From: Mugil cephalus
Taxonomy: Eukaryota; Chordata; Actinopteri; Mugiliformes; Mugilidae
Length of the DNA: 64,000 nucleotides
Direction: 5' to 3'
Assembly: GCF_022458985.1 (NCBI RefSeq)
Contig: NC_061779.1
Location: forward strand, 22,179,001-22,243,000
This document shows, piece by piece, positions 13,601-25,028 of the stretch. The notes under the pieces were generated by a model. It had not been told where the DNA came from. It saw only the letters and a program-made list of their open reading frames with translations, and did not search any database. Position 1 is the first letter of the stretch; every line of letters begins with the position of its first letter. The translations under genes and the position numbers were made by a program.

Positions 13601-13709
13601 GGTCATAGTCGAGTACACCGACGCCATCTGCCACTGGGAGAAGACGTGGCCGGTCTGCCGGAGCGGCAGCCCCCGGGACACGAACTCATACCTGCAGAGC
13701 ACAGGGTAA
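7605..13709 (+). CDS. abhd2: Abhd2: membrane-anchored alpha/beta-hydrolase (monoacylglycerol lipase type)
   Basis: Nine coding exons: 7605-7816, 8820-8995, 10223-10390, 10567-10750, 10971-11063, 11355-11456, 11553-11622, 11835-11919 and 13498-13709. All have GT-AG edges and sum to 1302 nt, i.e. 433 aa (human 425). Residues about 24-41 form one hydrophobic signal-anchor segment. The nucleophile elbow GFSLGG places Ser213 in the GxSxG motif. The acid lies in NAADDP (Asp347/348) and the histidine is His379 in YGGHMGFF, completing the hydrolase triad. ABHD2 is known as a progesterone-activated 2-arachidonoylglycerol hydrolase of sperm and other membranes. The start is chosen because the ATG has A at -3, follows an acceptor within 25 bases and precedes the conserved ELPAMFDG segment. 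The intron between exons 2 and 3 carries a Tc1 relic. It could be either of the two teleost abhd2 paralogues. Confidence 0.96.
9071..9952 (+). mobile_element. Degraded Tc1/mariner DNA transposon in an abhd2 intron
   Basis: The ends are inverted repeats of about 22 bases (ctgcctggccaataaaaaag at the left; the right end reads the same inverted with a few changes), flanked by TA target duplications at 9069-9070 and 9953-9954. Inside, pieces of a Tc1-type transposase can be read on the plus strand, including SVMIWG and DNARIHG near the second catalytic Asp and then SPDINPTEN. Stops and frame changes are many and the N-terminal third is much shortened (the whole copy is only 0.88 kb against about 1.6 kb for full Tc1), so the copy is inactive. 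It sits in the intron between the second and third coding exons in the same orientation as the gene. Confidence 0.85.
12307..12346 (+). repeat. (TG)n microsatellite in the last abhd2 intron
   Basis: Forty bases of alternating TG with a few GCGC interruptions, in the 1.6 kb final intron of abhd2. Confidence 0.9.
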
Positions 13710-15625
13710 CACTGAGTGGGTGACGCGTGCATATGAAGAGTCCAGGGAAAAAAAATGCACAATGACACAAAGGCACATGCTCAGCCCTCTGCATCTGCTC
13801 TTCTTCAGCACTAATGGTCATGCAGTTTGGTGATTCTCGTAAATGTTGTTGGATTACACAGAGAGGTCAGAGCGGAGGTGGCTTAACCAACTTGTAAAGG
13901 AAAACTTCCAGAGATAATAATACCTGTGAGTGTAACGTGACCCCACGCTGAATTGTTCCTTCCTCTTTTGTTCTCACTTAACCTCCAGTGGAACAATAGT
14001 TTGCCCTCTACTGGGTTTTGGCAGCAGCTTCTTCTTTAGTGTTAACGGCAGCGATGTAATCGGCAGGGAAGTGCATTCATGCCAGAGCTTCAATGTGATT
14101 TTTGACCTTGGTTTTAAAAGGGGAAAAAGTCATGTTAGCAGGCTTTCTTGTAATGGCCAAGGGCATGGTCAATGTGAAAGCCCCCAAATACCGACTACGG
14201 ATGAAACAAACTCCTGGTGCCTGTTGTATATTATGCATCCCAACTAAGTATAATTTGTATTTCAACCGCTTCAGTTACAGTATGTGTATGTGTCTGCTGC
14301 CCTTTAATTCTGTACAGCTGCGCGTAGTGGACTCACACATATTTCACAGTAACAGTGAAGAAATAAGAGGTTTCTGTCTCCTGAAATGCTGGAGCACCGG
14401 GCAGGAAGCAGATGAAAAATTATACTTAGCAGACAGAGGAAGTTGGAAACAAATAGAAACCTGCGTGAGATAAAGACCAAGACATTTTGTAGTTTAACAA
14501 AGCTTTTGGTCATCATTTAAGGAAATGCTGTACACGCAAAAAATAAATATATGTTATGTTTATCTATGTAAGGTTTCTGATAATCTGAAGAGCTGCAATA
14601 CTGCACGACTGAGTTTACAGCCGTAGTTACTGCTCACCATGATGTCTGTCCTCTTCAGTTGAGTTCTGTGTTAATGTCCGTTGTATAACATACTAAAAGC
14701 ACATTGCGTGCTGAACGTTTATTGCAGGACGGATGTGGTACGATTTTGGTTTGGTTTATTTGCATCATTTGAGGCATCATTTTCAAAACAGTCCAGTTTT
14801 TTCACTTTGCATTTTCATTCTGTGCAGAGGACCATCAGCACGCGGTATTTCACTCTTCACTGTTGCTAAATTCATTTCCTAAATTGTACTGTTTTTGCTG
14901 CAGAAAGTGTGTTTTTAGTTGTCCACAACCCAGGGCAAGAGATCTATGGAAAGTGTTGCAAAAATACACTCTTCCTAAAGAAAGGAGAAAGGAGAGTGAA
15001 AATGAGGAGCAAAAAACAATTTGTTCTTATTTATAAAATGAGAAATCAAATGTTGGGCCTTTCTTTGGACTCTCTTCTTAGTTGTGATGGCCTGAAAGGC
15101 ACCTGTGTTAGGTTTAATTAGCACACAGTGGAGGTTTCATAGTCAACATCAACTTGAACGAGCACTAACTGACAGGTTAGCACTGTACTGTAAATACAGA
15201 GAAGCCCTGTGGCATCTCATGATTTTGTACTTTCCCCCGGTACAGCCCTGATGAAGGACCTAAACCCTTTGTTTAACGCATTCAGTTTATTCTGTTATTT
15301 GTTTGTTTTCACTAGCCTGTGTCTAGGTGCGCTTGTGTGATATGAATCAGTTTCCTGTGACTAATTTCCTGTCACGCTGCACCCAGTTTTTTTTAGATTG
15401 TCTGTTTATGTGCATTTATCTTAAAATCAACCTCTAAATCATCAGTTTACCTTCTCAGTCCGTCCTTTCTTAGTCGTATGCAGCCTGCAGCAGCACAACT
15501 ACTGTTTACACGTGCAACATAACACGACCGTTTTGCCTGGAATTTACTGTCCATAGTTCCTGTTAATGCGCATGAGCTCAAGTGAGCACATCCGTTAATA
15601 AATATTTTTCGCAAACATCTATGAC
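13710..15625 (+). other. abhd2: 3' UTR of abhd2
   Basis: About 1.9 kb follows the stop codon with no supported coding frame. It ends with a canonical AATAAA at 15597-15602, followed by a GT-rich segment (gtgttctggtttttc near 15627), the usual layout of a vertebrate cleavage site. A long 3' UTR is normal for this gene. The extent is inferred from the first well-formed polyadenylation signal. Confidence 0.55.
15597..15602 (+). terminator. Polyadenylation signal, probably abhd2
   Basis: AATAAA on the plus strand with a downstream GT/T-rich element within 40 bases. It is the first signal with this context after the abhd2 stop codon. Confidence 0.55.
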
Positions 15626-15693
15626 GTGTTCTGGTTTTTCTTTTGGTACATTGGTGGATTAATACAATGACAATAGCTTATATTTATATACAG

Positions 15694-15710
15694 TTTATTG
15701 TACATTTATT
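15694..15710 (-). terminator. Two polyadenylation signals, probably rlbp1
   Basis: The minus strand carries AATAAA twice (15705-15710 and 15694-15699). They lie about 1.07 kb past the rlbp1 stop codon and about 100 bp from the opposing abhd2 signal. The rlbp1 3' UTR would then occupy about 15680-16772. Confidence 0.45.
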
Positions 15711-16772
15711 GACATTATTGTTGGCGCACCAGGTAGTACAGTGGGTAAAACTTCATAATATTAATACTGAAGAATAATCTAAAAAAAAAAAAAAAGAAAC
15801 ACACCAGAGACAGGCACTTGTTGGAGACACGGGGACCAGGGAGTGGAAGCTGTGAATGCTGGGGCCTGCCAGTGTAACATCAAGCTGTGTGGGTGAACTT
15901 CAGTCCTAACAAAGCACAGTTTAACAGAAGTGATGACATCCATTCAAAGCCAAGCAATACTGGAACAATTTGTCTTCACTAGGACGGCATTGTAAAGAGA
16001 CATGTCTCTGTGCTAAAATATAAAGGTCATTTAGCATTTTTGTCCATTAGTTACGGGTTTTGTATTCTTTACCGGTACGTTTTGGGATTAAATACTACTT
16101 CTTTGGTCTCCACTGGTTTGGCATGAAAATTAATTTGCAGGCTTGAAATGTATTATAGCTCATCCCTCCCAGAGAACTTTGAATCGAGTGTTTACCGTTA
16201 TGCAGTTCTGCATTACAGCACGTGCTGTTTTGAAAACTCTTCCTTGTCTGTGACTTTCCGGAAGCTCGTAGATCTCATGATTACGGATCAGTGAAAACAA
16301 TGACGCAAAAAGGACGGTGTTGTCGTTTCACAACCGTCTGTCAGAGCTTGTGTGAGCAAAACGAAAAGATCTTTTTCAACCCACCAATCACGAGCCGGGG
16401 TTCAGACCAAGAAAAGTGATTTTTATACAGGTGTCAAATAAGTCAAATAAGTGATACAGATACAGTGGGATTTACGCAGGATATAATTCATGGTTAAAAA
16501 CTTGAAAGGTGTTAAGGTGTCATCTGAATGGTTTTACATAACACACTGTAGATTAAAATGATGATTGACAGTCACAGACTGCCTTGATACTATTTAACTG
16601 TGCTTTATCAAGACCACTGGAAATCCTCTCAACTTCTCACTGCTTCGAGGCTTTGGGACTCATCACTCATAACTTCAACCACACAGCTAGATTGGGCTTT
16701 GATTCTCCACAGTCTATAGGGATTGTATAATATCATGGCTCTCATCCTTGCTGGCAAGGTGATGGAGGGTGT

Positions 16773-19700
16773 TTAGTCGAACAGCTTGGTTGCCACGGCC
16801 TTGCCGTCGTACTTGGAACCTTTCCCATCAAACTCGGCGGGGAGGATGTCAGCGTCAAACTCCTTGTAGTAATTTTCCAGCTCGTCTCCGTGGACAAACA
16901 CCTAAAGCAAGAGCAGGATATGTAATAGGCATCTGAGATTGTGTGTTTTCTTCAAGACCCAACCATCCAACATGAAATCATTTAATGCCTATCTATAACA
17001 GGAAACCCTTATTGCTTAAACATGGTATGAAGCCATCGTTTTAAGGGCCATTTCAAGCTCTGCTAACCAGAAAACACCAAGTAACCAGCACCATCTTCCA
17101 CTCAAAAGCACTTTTTATAACACATTATTTGATTTATCTGAATCCATCACACTCACTCTCTCTAGCAGCTTGCTCTTCATGAGGGGTTTGACCACGTTGT
17201 AGGTGGTGGTGAAGTACCAGGGCTGGTGGATGAAGTGCACGGCTTTGAAACGTGCAGGGAACGAGTCCTGGTGGTGCAGACAGAGAGAGACACTTCAGTC
17301 CAACACAACGCTCAGAATGTACTGCAGAATTCAGAGGACTTTGTGAGATTATTTCATTTATATATTTCTACAGCTGTACAGTACAGCTTCCTCTTTAGCC
17401 TTTGAGCATATTTTGAGCATAGGCTTGGCGGGCTCTCTCACCTGCAACATGTCCACCATCTTTTTGAGCTCAGTGGGTTTGATTCCTGATGCCTGCTGCA
17501 TGGTGAAGCCCTTGAAGTTCTCAATGATGCAGAAGCCGTTGATCTGAGTTTCCTCGTTCTCCAGCAGCTTCTCCAGGATCACACAGTAGGCACGCAGGAT
17601 CTGAGCACGCGGACACACATGCTGATTATCTTGGCTGCACAAAACCGTCCTTACACTTTATGTTTATAGGACCTTAATCATCACGTAGAGATGGGACAAA
17701 TGCAAGAACTTCTCTTCAAATGTGATAAGTGGATCTTTGTACCTCATCGAAGGTGATCTCCTCGTAGTCCCAGTTCTCGATGTTGAAAAGCAGAACCACG
17801 CGGCCGTATTTATCTCTGCTCTGCAGGATGCCGGGGTAGCCGGCCTCGATGGTGCTGCGTACGGCCTCCGGGGTCAGATTCTCGAACAGCTCAGGGTAGT
17901 CCTTCCTGAAGCGCACGTAGCCTGGACAGAAGCACAGGAAGGCCTGCTTCAAACTACTTGTAGGATTTAGTGTCCACCCTGTTACTAAAATCACCCATCA
18001 TAACAAAAGATGGGGTGGCAACTATCATCAGAACTTTTTTCTGTTAATAAAGTGAGATAAAGTGCTTTTCCTTCCATAGGCAGCTGCTAGTACATTTTAG
18101 AGTGTCTTTTTCATCTGGACGTACCCTTCATAAGATCGAAGGCTCTGGGCACATCATACTTTCTGGCGCGGATGAAGCGGACCAGCAAACTGTCCGGCTT
18201 CTCCCCAAAGGTGTCCTGCACCCCCTTGGCCAGTTCATCACCTCCATCTGCCTTCTCCTTAATCATTCCCCGCAGCTCCTTCACTGCAGACACCTTCTTC
18301 TCCTCTGTCTCATTGAGCTCATCCTTGGCCTGTAGGGAGACCAAATCCAGACAGTTAGCACACAGTTTACAATTGGATAGTTAGGGCTACGGGCAACGCC
18401 CTAGTTTCTTTTTTTTTTACTGTTTAGTCACATATTGTCATAAAAGACCATTTTAAAGAATTGTCAGTGAAAGAATTCCTGTATATGGTTTCAAATCATC
18501 CTCCATCACTGATCCCTGTCCATCGCTACTGGTGAAGAAAAAAGGTTAGCTAGCTTATTAGCCTCTTCTACAACTGAGCTTTAACTGTCCTGTTGAAGTT
18601 TTTTGTGACTGGATCAGACTATGATGCAGTTTGATGATTTAGCAAATGCCACTAAGGATTTGACTGGTTCCTTTGTTTAAGTGTGAAAACATTTCTGGCC
18701 ACCTTCTGCATGGTGTGGTCTGGGACACTGGCGCAGGGTCCAAACACTGGCCCGTGGTCCTTGACGGTGAGACGTTCCAGCTTGGCCCTGAGAGCCTGCT
18801 CCTCCTCCGACACCATACGGTAAGTTCCACTCTACAGGAAAGGAGGGTAACACAGTTTAGCCACTAAATGCCATCAGCTCACAGACAGTTATATCCTCTT
18901 GAAGTTTTGCTAATCCTATATTATGCATTTAGATTTAGGTTTGCATGAGCTCATTGTAGTATGAGCACCATTGAAGTGGCAGCGACAGGAATGGAGCACT
19001 AATCTGTACATGACACATGACACAATAAACTGAGAGAATTTAGACAGTAAAAACTAGCCTGAAAACAAACCAATGTTCATGACCTAAAAATAAAGAAATG
19101 GTGAATTTTTTTTGGTGGAATTAAAGTTGGTCTGAAGTCTTTGTTGGGAACTGATTATTCTCCAGCAAAGATCTGCTTGGCTAATCAAATAATTTGGCTG
19201 TTTTTTTTTGTGGTGATGGACGAAGGGGTAAAAACCATGTGGTCAGACATATCAGCTGTGTGCTGTGGAGTTGAATTAGTTTAGACCAAAATGGACCTGA
19301 TTGGTTGTATGACTTACATGCAGAGGCATCTTTGTCTCCGTTTGGACATGCACTGTAATGACATCCAAACTGTGTGTTTCCCAGACTCATTATCTGATAA
19401 GAATTAAGTCTTTTTAAGAAGAAGTAATTAAGAGCTTGTTGTCTTGGTAAACTAGCATTAAGGTTACAAAAGGTTTTTAGCTTCTAATGGCTTCCGGTCC
19501 AGAACCTATAATAATCTTAACTAATTATCTGAAGTTAGAGAGAACACGACCTCTGTGGGTTTAAGGTTTCACCTAAAACATTTTACCACAGCAGCAGAGA
19601 CACAGCTATCATTGATATCATTAATAATGGAGGCATTCCATTAAGGCGTGCCAGTCTGAGGACCTTGATATTGGATGCTTAGTAGCACACTTGAATGAAA

Positions 19701-20335
19701 AACATTCATTTTTAATGTTGTTGGTTACGCCTTTCTTGCAATGCCAAGTCAAAATGACAGTAGTGATGAAGGCATCTTGTCACAGCGTGGATGGACGATG
19801 GAAAACACCTCCACACCTACGAGACCAGAACTGCCCCCACTCATTACACATTATGCTTTGGATAAAAGCCAAACACGTGTCAGTATACTTCTCTCACAAG
19901 ACTTGCTGGTGCAGCGTGAGCTGTAAAACATATCCAATCCATGTGAGACATTATGACTGTCCAGCAGTGTTGCAGAACAATAATCAATAGGCCTCAGTGT
20001 TGGGTTAATCTCCCTCACATGAGTCCAGTAAAGCCTGTAAACGCATGGTCAGGACTAGTAGTCATCCTGAAGCGGGGATCAAAGATTAGCAGCTAAGGCT
20101 ACTGTAGCTGTTGACGACATCCGTAACAAAGGGCTTTGCTTCTGGGAAATGTTGAGCTGCAGCATGTTAGAGGAGGATGTTCATTCCTGTGAGGGCCGCT
20201 TTATTTAATCAAACAGCCTTCCCCGTTCAACACGACTGTTGGAGCTCAATCTGAAGAGATTTGTGTCAAATCTGAACACTGATTGTTTCTCTGGTTTAAG
20301 TAGGTAAAAGTAGAGGTACTCACAACCACAGCCAT
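16773..20335 (-). CDS. rlbp1: Rlbp1 (CRALBP): 11-cis-retinaldehyde-binding protein
   Basis: Seven coding exons on the minus strand: 20324-20335, 18703-18831, 18125-18329, 17743-17921, 17442-17600, 17157-17267 and 16773-16901. Total 924 nt, 307 aa (human 317). The protein has a CRAL-TRIO N-terminal helical region (about residues 45-115) followed by the CRAL-TRIO lipid-binding domain (about 135-285), with the strongly conserved segments [29 protein letters not shown] and [21 protein letters not shown] is a cytosolic carrier of 11-cis-retinol and 11-cis-retinal in retinal pigment epithelium and Mueller glia, serving the visual cycle. The first coding exon encodes only MAVV and shares its exon with 5' UTR up to an acceptor after 20367, so a further 5' exon must lie upstream. 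The C-terminus ends ATKLFD, without the mammalian NTAF tail. Which teleost paralogue (a or b) this is cannot be decided here. Confidence 0.96.
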
Positions 20336-21050
20336 GTCTTCAGCTCCTTAAATCAGCTTTGCACTGTCTGCAAGAAAACATGAGGGGATATTTGATTCAC
20401 ATGAATGTCAGTGAAGGGAAAAAAAACCTAAAACAATTGACATATTGTACTCCACATTAATCCCCTTTCATTCCATCCCCTCTCACACGGTACCTTGACT
20501 GCGCTATATTTAGCACTCCAGCCATTCCTGGATGATTTATCCGAAGATTTAAGGTTTCATAATCAACAGGCTGACAGTGGCCATTAAGGACTTTACAGTT
20601 TAGTGATAAATTATACACATATATGTCCTGTATTTATACAGACCTAACACATAAGAAAGTATGCAACGCTTTGAACATTCATCAAATGGATATGCACAGA
20701 ATGTGAATCATATGTGTAGTTTGTCTTGCGCTAGTCAATTAGTCTATTAACCTTTTAAAAGAGACCATATCTTTACAGCAAAGTACTAGACACACTGCCA
20801 CCAGGTGTCAGACATGTTTATTACATGCTGTATGTCCAAAAATCAAAGATAAAACAAAGGCAAACAAACTTGTCCTTGAAGATGGTTCAGCACTCTGTGT
20901 TTTCCTCAGTTCTACATGACTAGCGGGGAGCTTGTTTAATCTTTGTTTAAAAGATATACCACTCACAAACAACGTGCTCCGTGTTAATCCAGATGTGCAG
21001 CACCACAAGTGTTTGCATATTTTAGGACTGTTCTCAGTGGAAATGCCCCA

Positions 21051-21088
21051 GACCCTGCCAGTGTGAGTCCCATGACGCTGGCAGGGTC
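21051..21088. repeat. Inverted repeat, 11-bp perfect arms
   Basis: gaccctgccag at 21051-21061 is exactly complementary to ctggcagggtc at 21078-21088, with a 16-base loop. No gene or mobile element is attached. Confidence 0.7.
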
Positions 21089-22202
21089 CGTGCAGGAGTT
21101 GAACTACAATAGCCTTTTGAGAAGATGCACATTAGCTCATAAACCACAAGATACATGAGTAACACCGTGTTTGAAAATGAAACGGCAGCCAAACTTTCCT
21201 GTCTCCATGGCACTAAATGAAACAACACGAGTCAAAACTGCTGCCCAACAACTACAGCAGGAGTTACAGAGTTCTACACCATCCATGTAAAGAGGCTGAG
21301 AGGCACCACCTCAGCAGAGTCCTACCTGAGGCGGATGTGAAGTGGCCAACCGGGAGTCTCAGGGGTCTGTGTGGAGCCGAGTGGAGGGGACCTATGATTT
21401 GTAGCAGTGGGATTAACGGCGTCACAGCAGATTACACCCACAACAGATTTATTTTTTTTTCTAATCAGCATAAAAGTGGTAGAGGGTGTGAAGAAAGCGG
21501 GGGCACATGGGGCCAGCGATGATGAAGGCTTTTGGCCCACAGTAGAGGCTCTCCCGTGACAGAAAGCCAAGGCACTTTGGATGATGTAATGTTGAGCGTA
21601 CTCTTAAGGTGGTGTTAAGGGGGTGTGGGGATTTGATTGCATTCCAGGGAGACTTGAATAGAGTGAAAAGTGGCCATTGTGAGTCTCAGGTTGACTTCTG
21701 CAACGTGAACACTCAGGTGAGAGGAGAGGTGGGGTCTCACTCTTTCACATGCTTAGAGGCATAACGGTGAATAGGAGTTCAGTCAGGCTCTGAGATTGTC
21801 ATGTTAGTAAATTGGCCAATAGCAATATTATCTTAAAGGGCGACAGGTCCTATAGTTTTCTCTGGTTACAGGCTCCAAATTGGCTTTTGAAAGAACTGTT
21901 CATTTCTAAGCTGCTCATACGAAGAATGAAAGATACCATTTTAATTGAAAATTAGTTTTGCTAAATGAAATGTATTTTGGTGTTCAGCTGCTGTTAGACC
22001 TAATGCAGAGTGTAAATGTGTTTATTTCAGCCGCTCAGCACAGGCAAGCCCACAACCACCATCCAGGGAAGGATTTGGATTTAGATTTAAGTGCACTTAT
22101 ATCAGTAAACAGGGACCCTATGCTGTCCACAATACCCTGTGATCAGATTAGTTCCCACGTACGCAAGTATAATGCTCTGCAACACACTGAACATGAATGT
22201 GA

Positions 22203-22204
<2 letters not shown>

Positions 22205-22236
<32 letters not shown>
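22205..22236 (+). repeat. (TG)n microsatellite
   Basis: About 32 bases of uninterrupted GT/TG repeats. The apparent reading frames through it encode only alternating Val and Cys and are not genes. Confidence 0.95.
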
Positions 22237-22239
<3 letters not shown>

Positions 22240-22310
22240 CGCCTACCTCAGCCCAGCTGTCAAGGTCACTGTCACATGCATGGTGTCATTATGTTCAGCG
22301 TTTTGCCGTA

Positions 22311-22711
22311 TACACCAATCAGCTACAGCATTAAAACCACTGACAGGAGAAGTGAATAACTTTGAACCATCTTGAGGCAATTTTACACAATTTTGCACTT
22401 AGACGTGTACCACCACAATGATGCTCCTTGATGGCAGCAGCCACCCCCAGCAGGATGCAGCCTGATACAGACGCACAGACACAGACACAAAACTCACACC
22501 AAACTGATCAAGTATCTGTGGGATGATCCACAGCGGCCCCTCAACCCATAGGGCCCAAAGGCCCCCACTAACAATATTCTGTTGTCCAGACACCACAGGA
22601 CACCCTCAGAAAACCCATGTCCAGTCTCTGATGAGTCACAACTGTTTTGGAGACACAAGGAATACCTACACAATATTAGGAAGGCGGTCATAATGTTATG
22701 GCTGACCAGTA
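22311..22711 (+). mobile_element. Non-autonomous or decayed Tc1-like DNA element
   Basis: The left end tacaccaatcagc and the right end gctgaccagta form an imperfect terminal inverted repeat, continued inward by acattaaaac against tcataatgtta. The interior holds remnants resembling the 3' part of a Tc1-type transposase gene, including a segment that reads like the conserved IxxLWD region near 22508-22530. No open frame spans it. At 400 bp it is too short to be active. The superfamily is inferred from remembered fish repeats of this kind. Confidence 0.6.
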
Positions 22712-23209
22712 TGATGTGTATGTGGGAACTAATCTCATCATATGGAAAAGCAGATCCACTCTGTGCATGTGTGCTCCTATAGACAGAGAGTAAAGGTTTA
22801 TATAATGGGATTAGGGCTTCATCACATTATATCCATGTATATTAAAGGTAGGGTTTGTGAGATCTTTGCTGCCCCCTCACTCCTCCTCCTTCTTGTTGTT
22901 GTTGTACACCATGGCCGAGTCACATGTAAAGCAACTTACCTTTCTATCATGAACAAATTGAATTTATGAACAAACAAGCGTTACTTCAGCATAGTTATTG
23001 ACGAGCTAAGGGACATGAACGTACGTGACTTGTGTAGAGTAGCCAATAGGAACTCCTAAAACTGTGACACTCCGTTAAATGGCTTGTGATTGGTGGAAAA
23101 CAGGATTTTTGTAAAGCCGGTAAACACAGCAAGGAGGAGGCACAGAAGTCGAGCGTTCTTTCATAACACTTGACTTACAATATACTGACAGGCTATTATT
23201 GACTTCATT

Positions 23210-23246
23210 GCCTTTAACTAAGAGCCAAGGGCTCTTAGTTAAAGGC
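23210..23246. repeat. Perfect 17-bp inverted repeat with 3-base loop
   Basis: gcctttaactaagagcc (23210-23226) is followed by aag and then its exact reverse complement (23230-23246). Transcribed from either strand it would fold into a fully paired 17-bp stem. The flanks are AT-rich, and no gene abuts it. Confidence 0.85.
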
Positions 23247-24619
23247 AGTATTTGTTATCAATATTAAATGATATTTGTTATCATTTAATTGTATAATACA
23301 GACAAAGCTAAGATGATATCGGTGGAGGAGCCGATTAGAAGGAAAGGGTCTGTGGTCTCTCAGCTCCATATAGGATAAACATCTGCTTGTTACCCTCCAC
23401 ACATTCATTTACCCATCCAACAGTAAATACTCTCTTGTTGAGGTTGTTGTGCTTGAACTGATAGCACCGATCATCTTGGTGATTTTTTCCACAAGTTTGC
23501 AACAAGTTCTGTAAGTGTTGTTGGGAATACGTCTGAAAAATAAAACTGGTTAAATTGATGTGATGCCCTGTGAAGAGAATGATTGCACTTGCATGATTCA
23601 TGCCGCTAACGTCACTAACACGCGTTTCCCCCCTGATGCAATGTTGAAGGAGGAGCTGGTCAACAGGTAATCTGCTAAATCAGGCCTGATCTGCTCAATA
23701 AAGCGATTTCCAGAACAAAATTAGATGGATTGGTCGAACAATACCACACTCTGTTCTCTCCTTATGGACTAAGCTGAGCATGGGGCCAGGTTCAACCCTT
23801 AGATGTGTGTTCATGGGTTTGAATGAGGCCGAGGCACCAGGACAAAGTCCGTTACAGAACCACAAGGCACCGCGTAAGAAAACGTAGAGCTCCACCTGCA
23901 GTTTGCTGCGCTGCATGTTTATTGCATCGTAATCTGATATTGCACTGACAAATTCATACTCAGCACGATGTGTGCAGCATTAAAGTTCACTAATTTACAT
24001 GAATGTTGGCGCTTGACCGACCTTATCGGATGATGTCACATGCTGAGCCAGTCGATTAGCTGATCTGGATGATCCAGAAAACATTTCCCAGCATTATAAA
24101 TGGTTTCATGTGTAATAGTACAGCTGCTAACAGTGCTACTGTTGACAGTTTGTCTGACAGTGGATCAGGCAGGATGTCCATGAACGTGGCGGGGGGTGGT
24201 TTTCCTCAGGAAGAAGCGGTGGAGGTGTAACATGATCATCAAGAAAGAGTATTTAGGACATTTAAAGCATTCGAAGCTCGTCCTCTGGTATCTAACTCCT
24301 CAGGGAATGCACTGTGTGAGTCTCCCAATGATGAATATTTGTAATCGTCTGCTGTTTGGATCTGAAAAGCTGAAGTACAGATAAGGAAACAGCAAAACAA
24401 TAAGATGAAAGACTTACTAACGATCTATTAATTTCCTACAGGTTGATTAACAAGAGGGAAACTTTCTGCTTCCACATGTCATTCAAGTCTCCATAATTAT
24501 AAAGACACTTACTCACTGATCAGGTAACTATAATCCTGATACTGGGTTCAGGCTAAAATAAAAACATGTCCTTAAAAACATACTTCAGTCAGATGCAATT
24601 GTGCTAGTTTCCCTTGTGC

Positions 24620-24745
24620 AAACAGCTCAGCACAGGCAACCACATCCTGCTGGGGATGGCTGCTGCCATCGAGTGTCATTGCAGTGGGGTGGGGGTGTCT
24701 GGTCTGGTGTAGGTGGGTGCTACATGTCTAAGTAACATCCACATG
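24620..24745 (-). mobile_element. Fragment of the same Tc1-like family as 22311-22711, inverted
   Basis: The 28 bases at 24643-24670 match the reverse complement of 22430-22457 with one difference. The surrounding hundred bases have the same low-complexity make-up. This is a short inactive relic in opposite orientation to the first copy. Confidence 0.55.
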
Positions 24746-25018
24746 AACGCCATGTTTAAAAGTTAAAAGTTTTTTTTTTTTTTTAAATAGAATAACAAAG
24801 TTCAGAGTCAACCAGAGATTTTCTAGTACCGATGGATACATCATATGATCCTCTCAGCTGCTCCATGCAACAATAACCCAGAATCTTAACGGAGGAGAAA
24901 TGAGGCTCAGCAAGTGTTCAAGGTGAAAGCAAAAGAAAATCCAGCGCTAACGTTTTCAATCCTCCACACCCACTTATTTAAATCAAAGTTATGGAGCTTT
25001 AGTTTATCATGATGCCAT

Positions 25019-25028
25019 TTTATTTATT
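25019..25028 (-). terminator. Overlapping polyadenylation signals, probably aen
   Basis: On the minus strand two overlapping AATAAA hexamers occur about 970 bases past the aen stop codon. They are the best-placed signals for its 3' UTR (about 25000-25996). No reading frame of note lies between. Confidence 0.4.

Larger units (their letters stand above)
20368..25018. other. Intergenic spacer upstream of rlbp1, with repeats
   Basis: No supported gene. It should contain the rlbp1 promoter and an upstream noncoding exon that I could not place. Visible contents are an 11-bp inverted repeat (21051-21088), a (TG)n run (22205-22236), a Tc1-like non-autonomous copy (22311-22711), a fragment of the same family inverted (about 24620-24745) and a perfect 17-bp hairpin (23210-23246). 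Short open frames here have no recognisable product. Confidence 0.5.

Noticed and set aside
21958-22375. Plus-strand frames of 133 and 78 codons
   Set aside because: They run through the (TG)n microsatellite, giving alternating Val and Cys, and into a Tc1-like relic.
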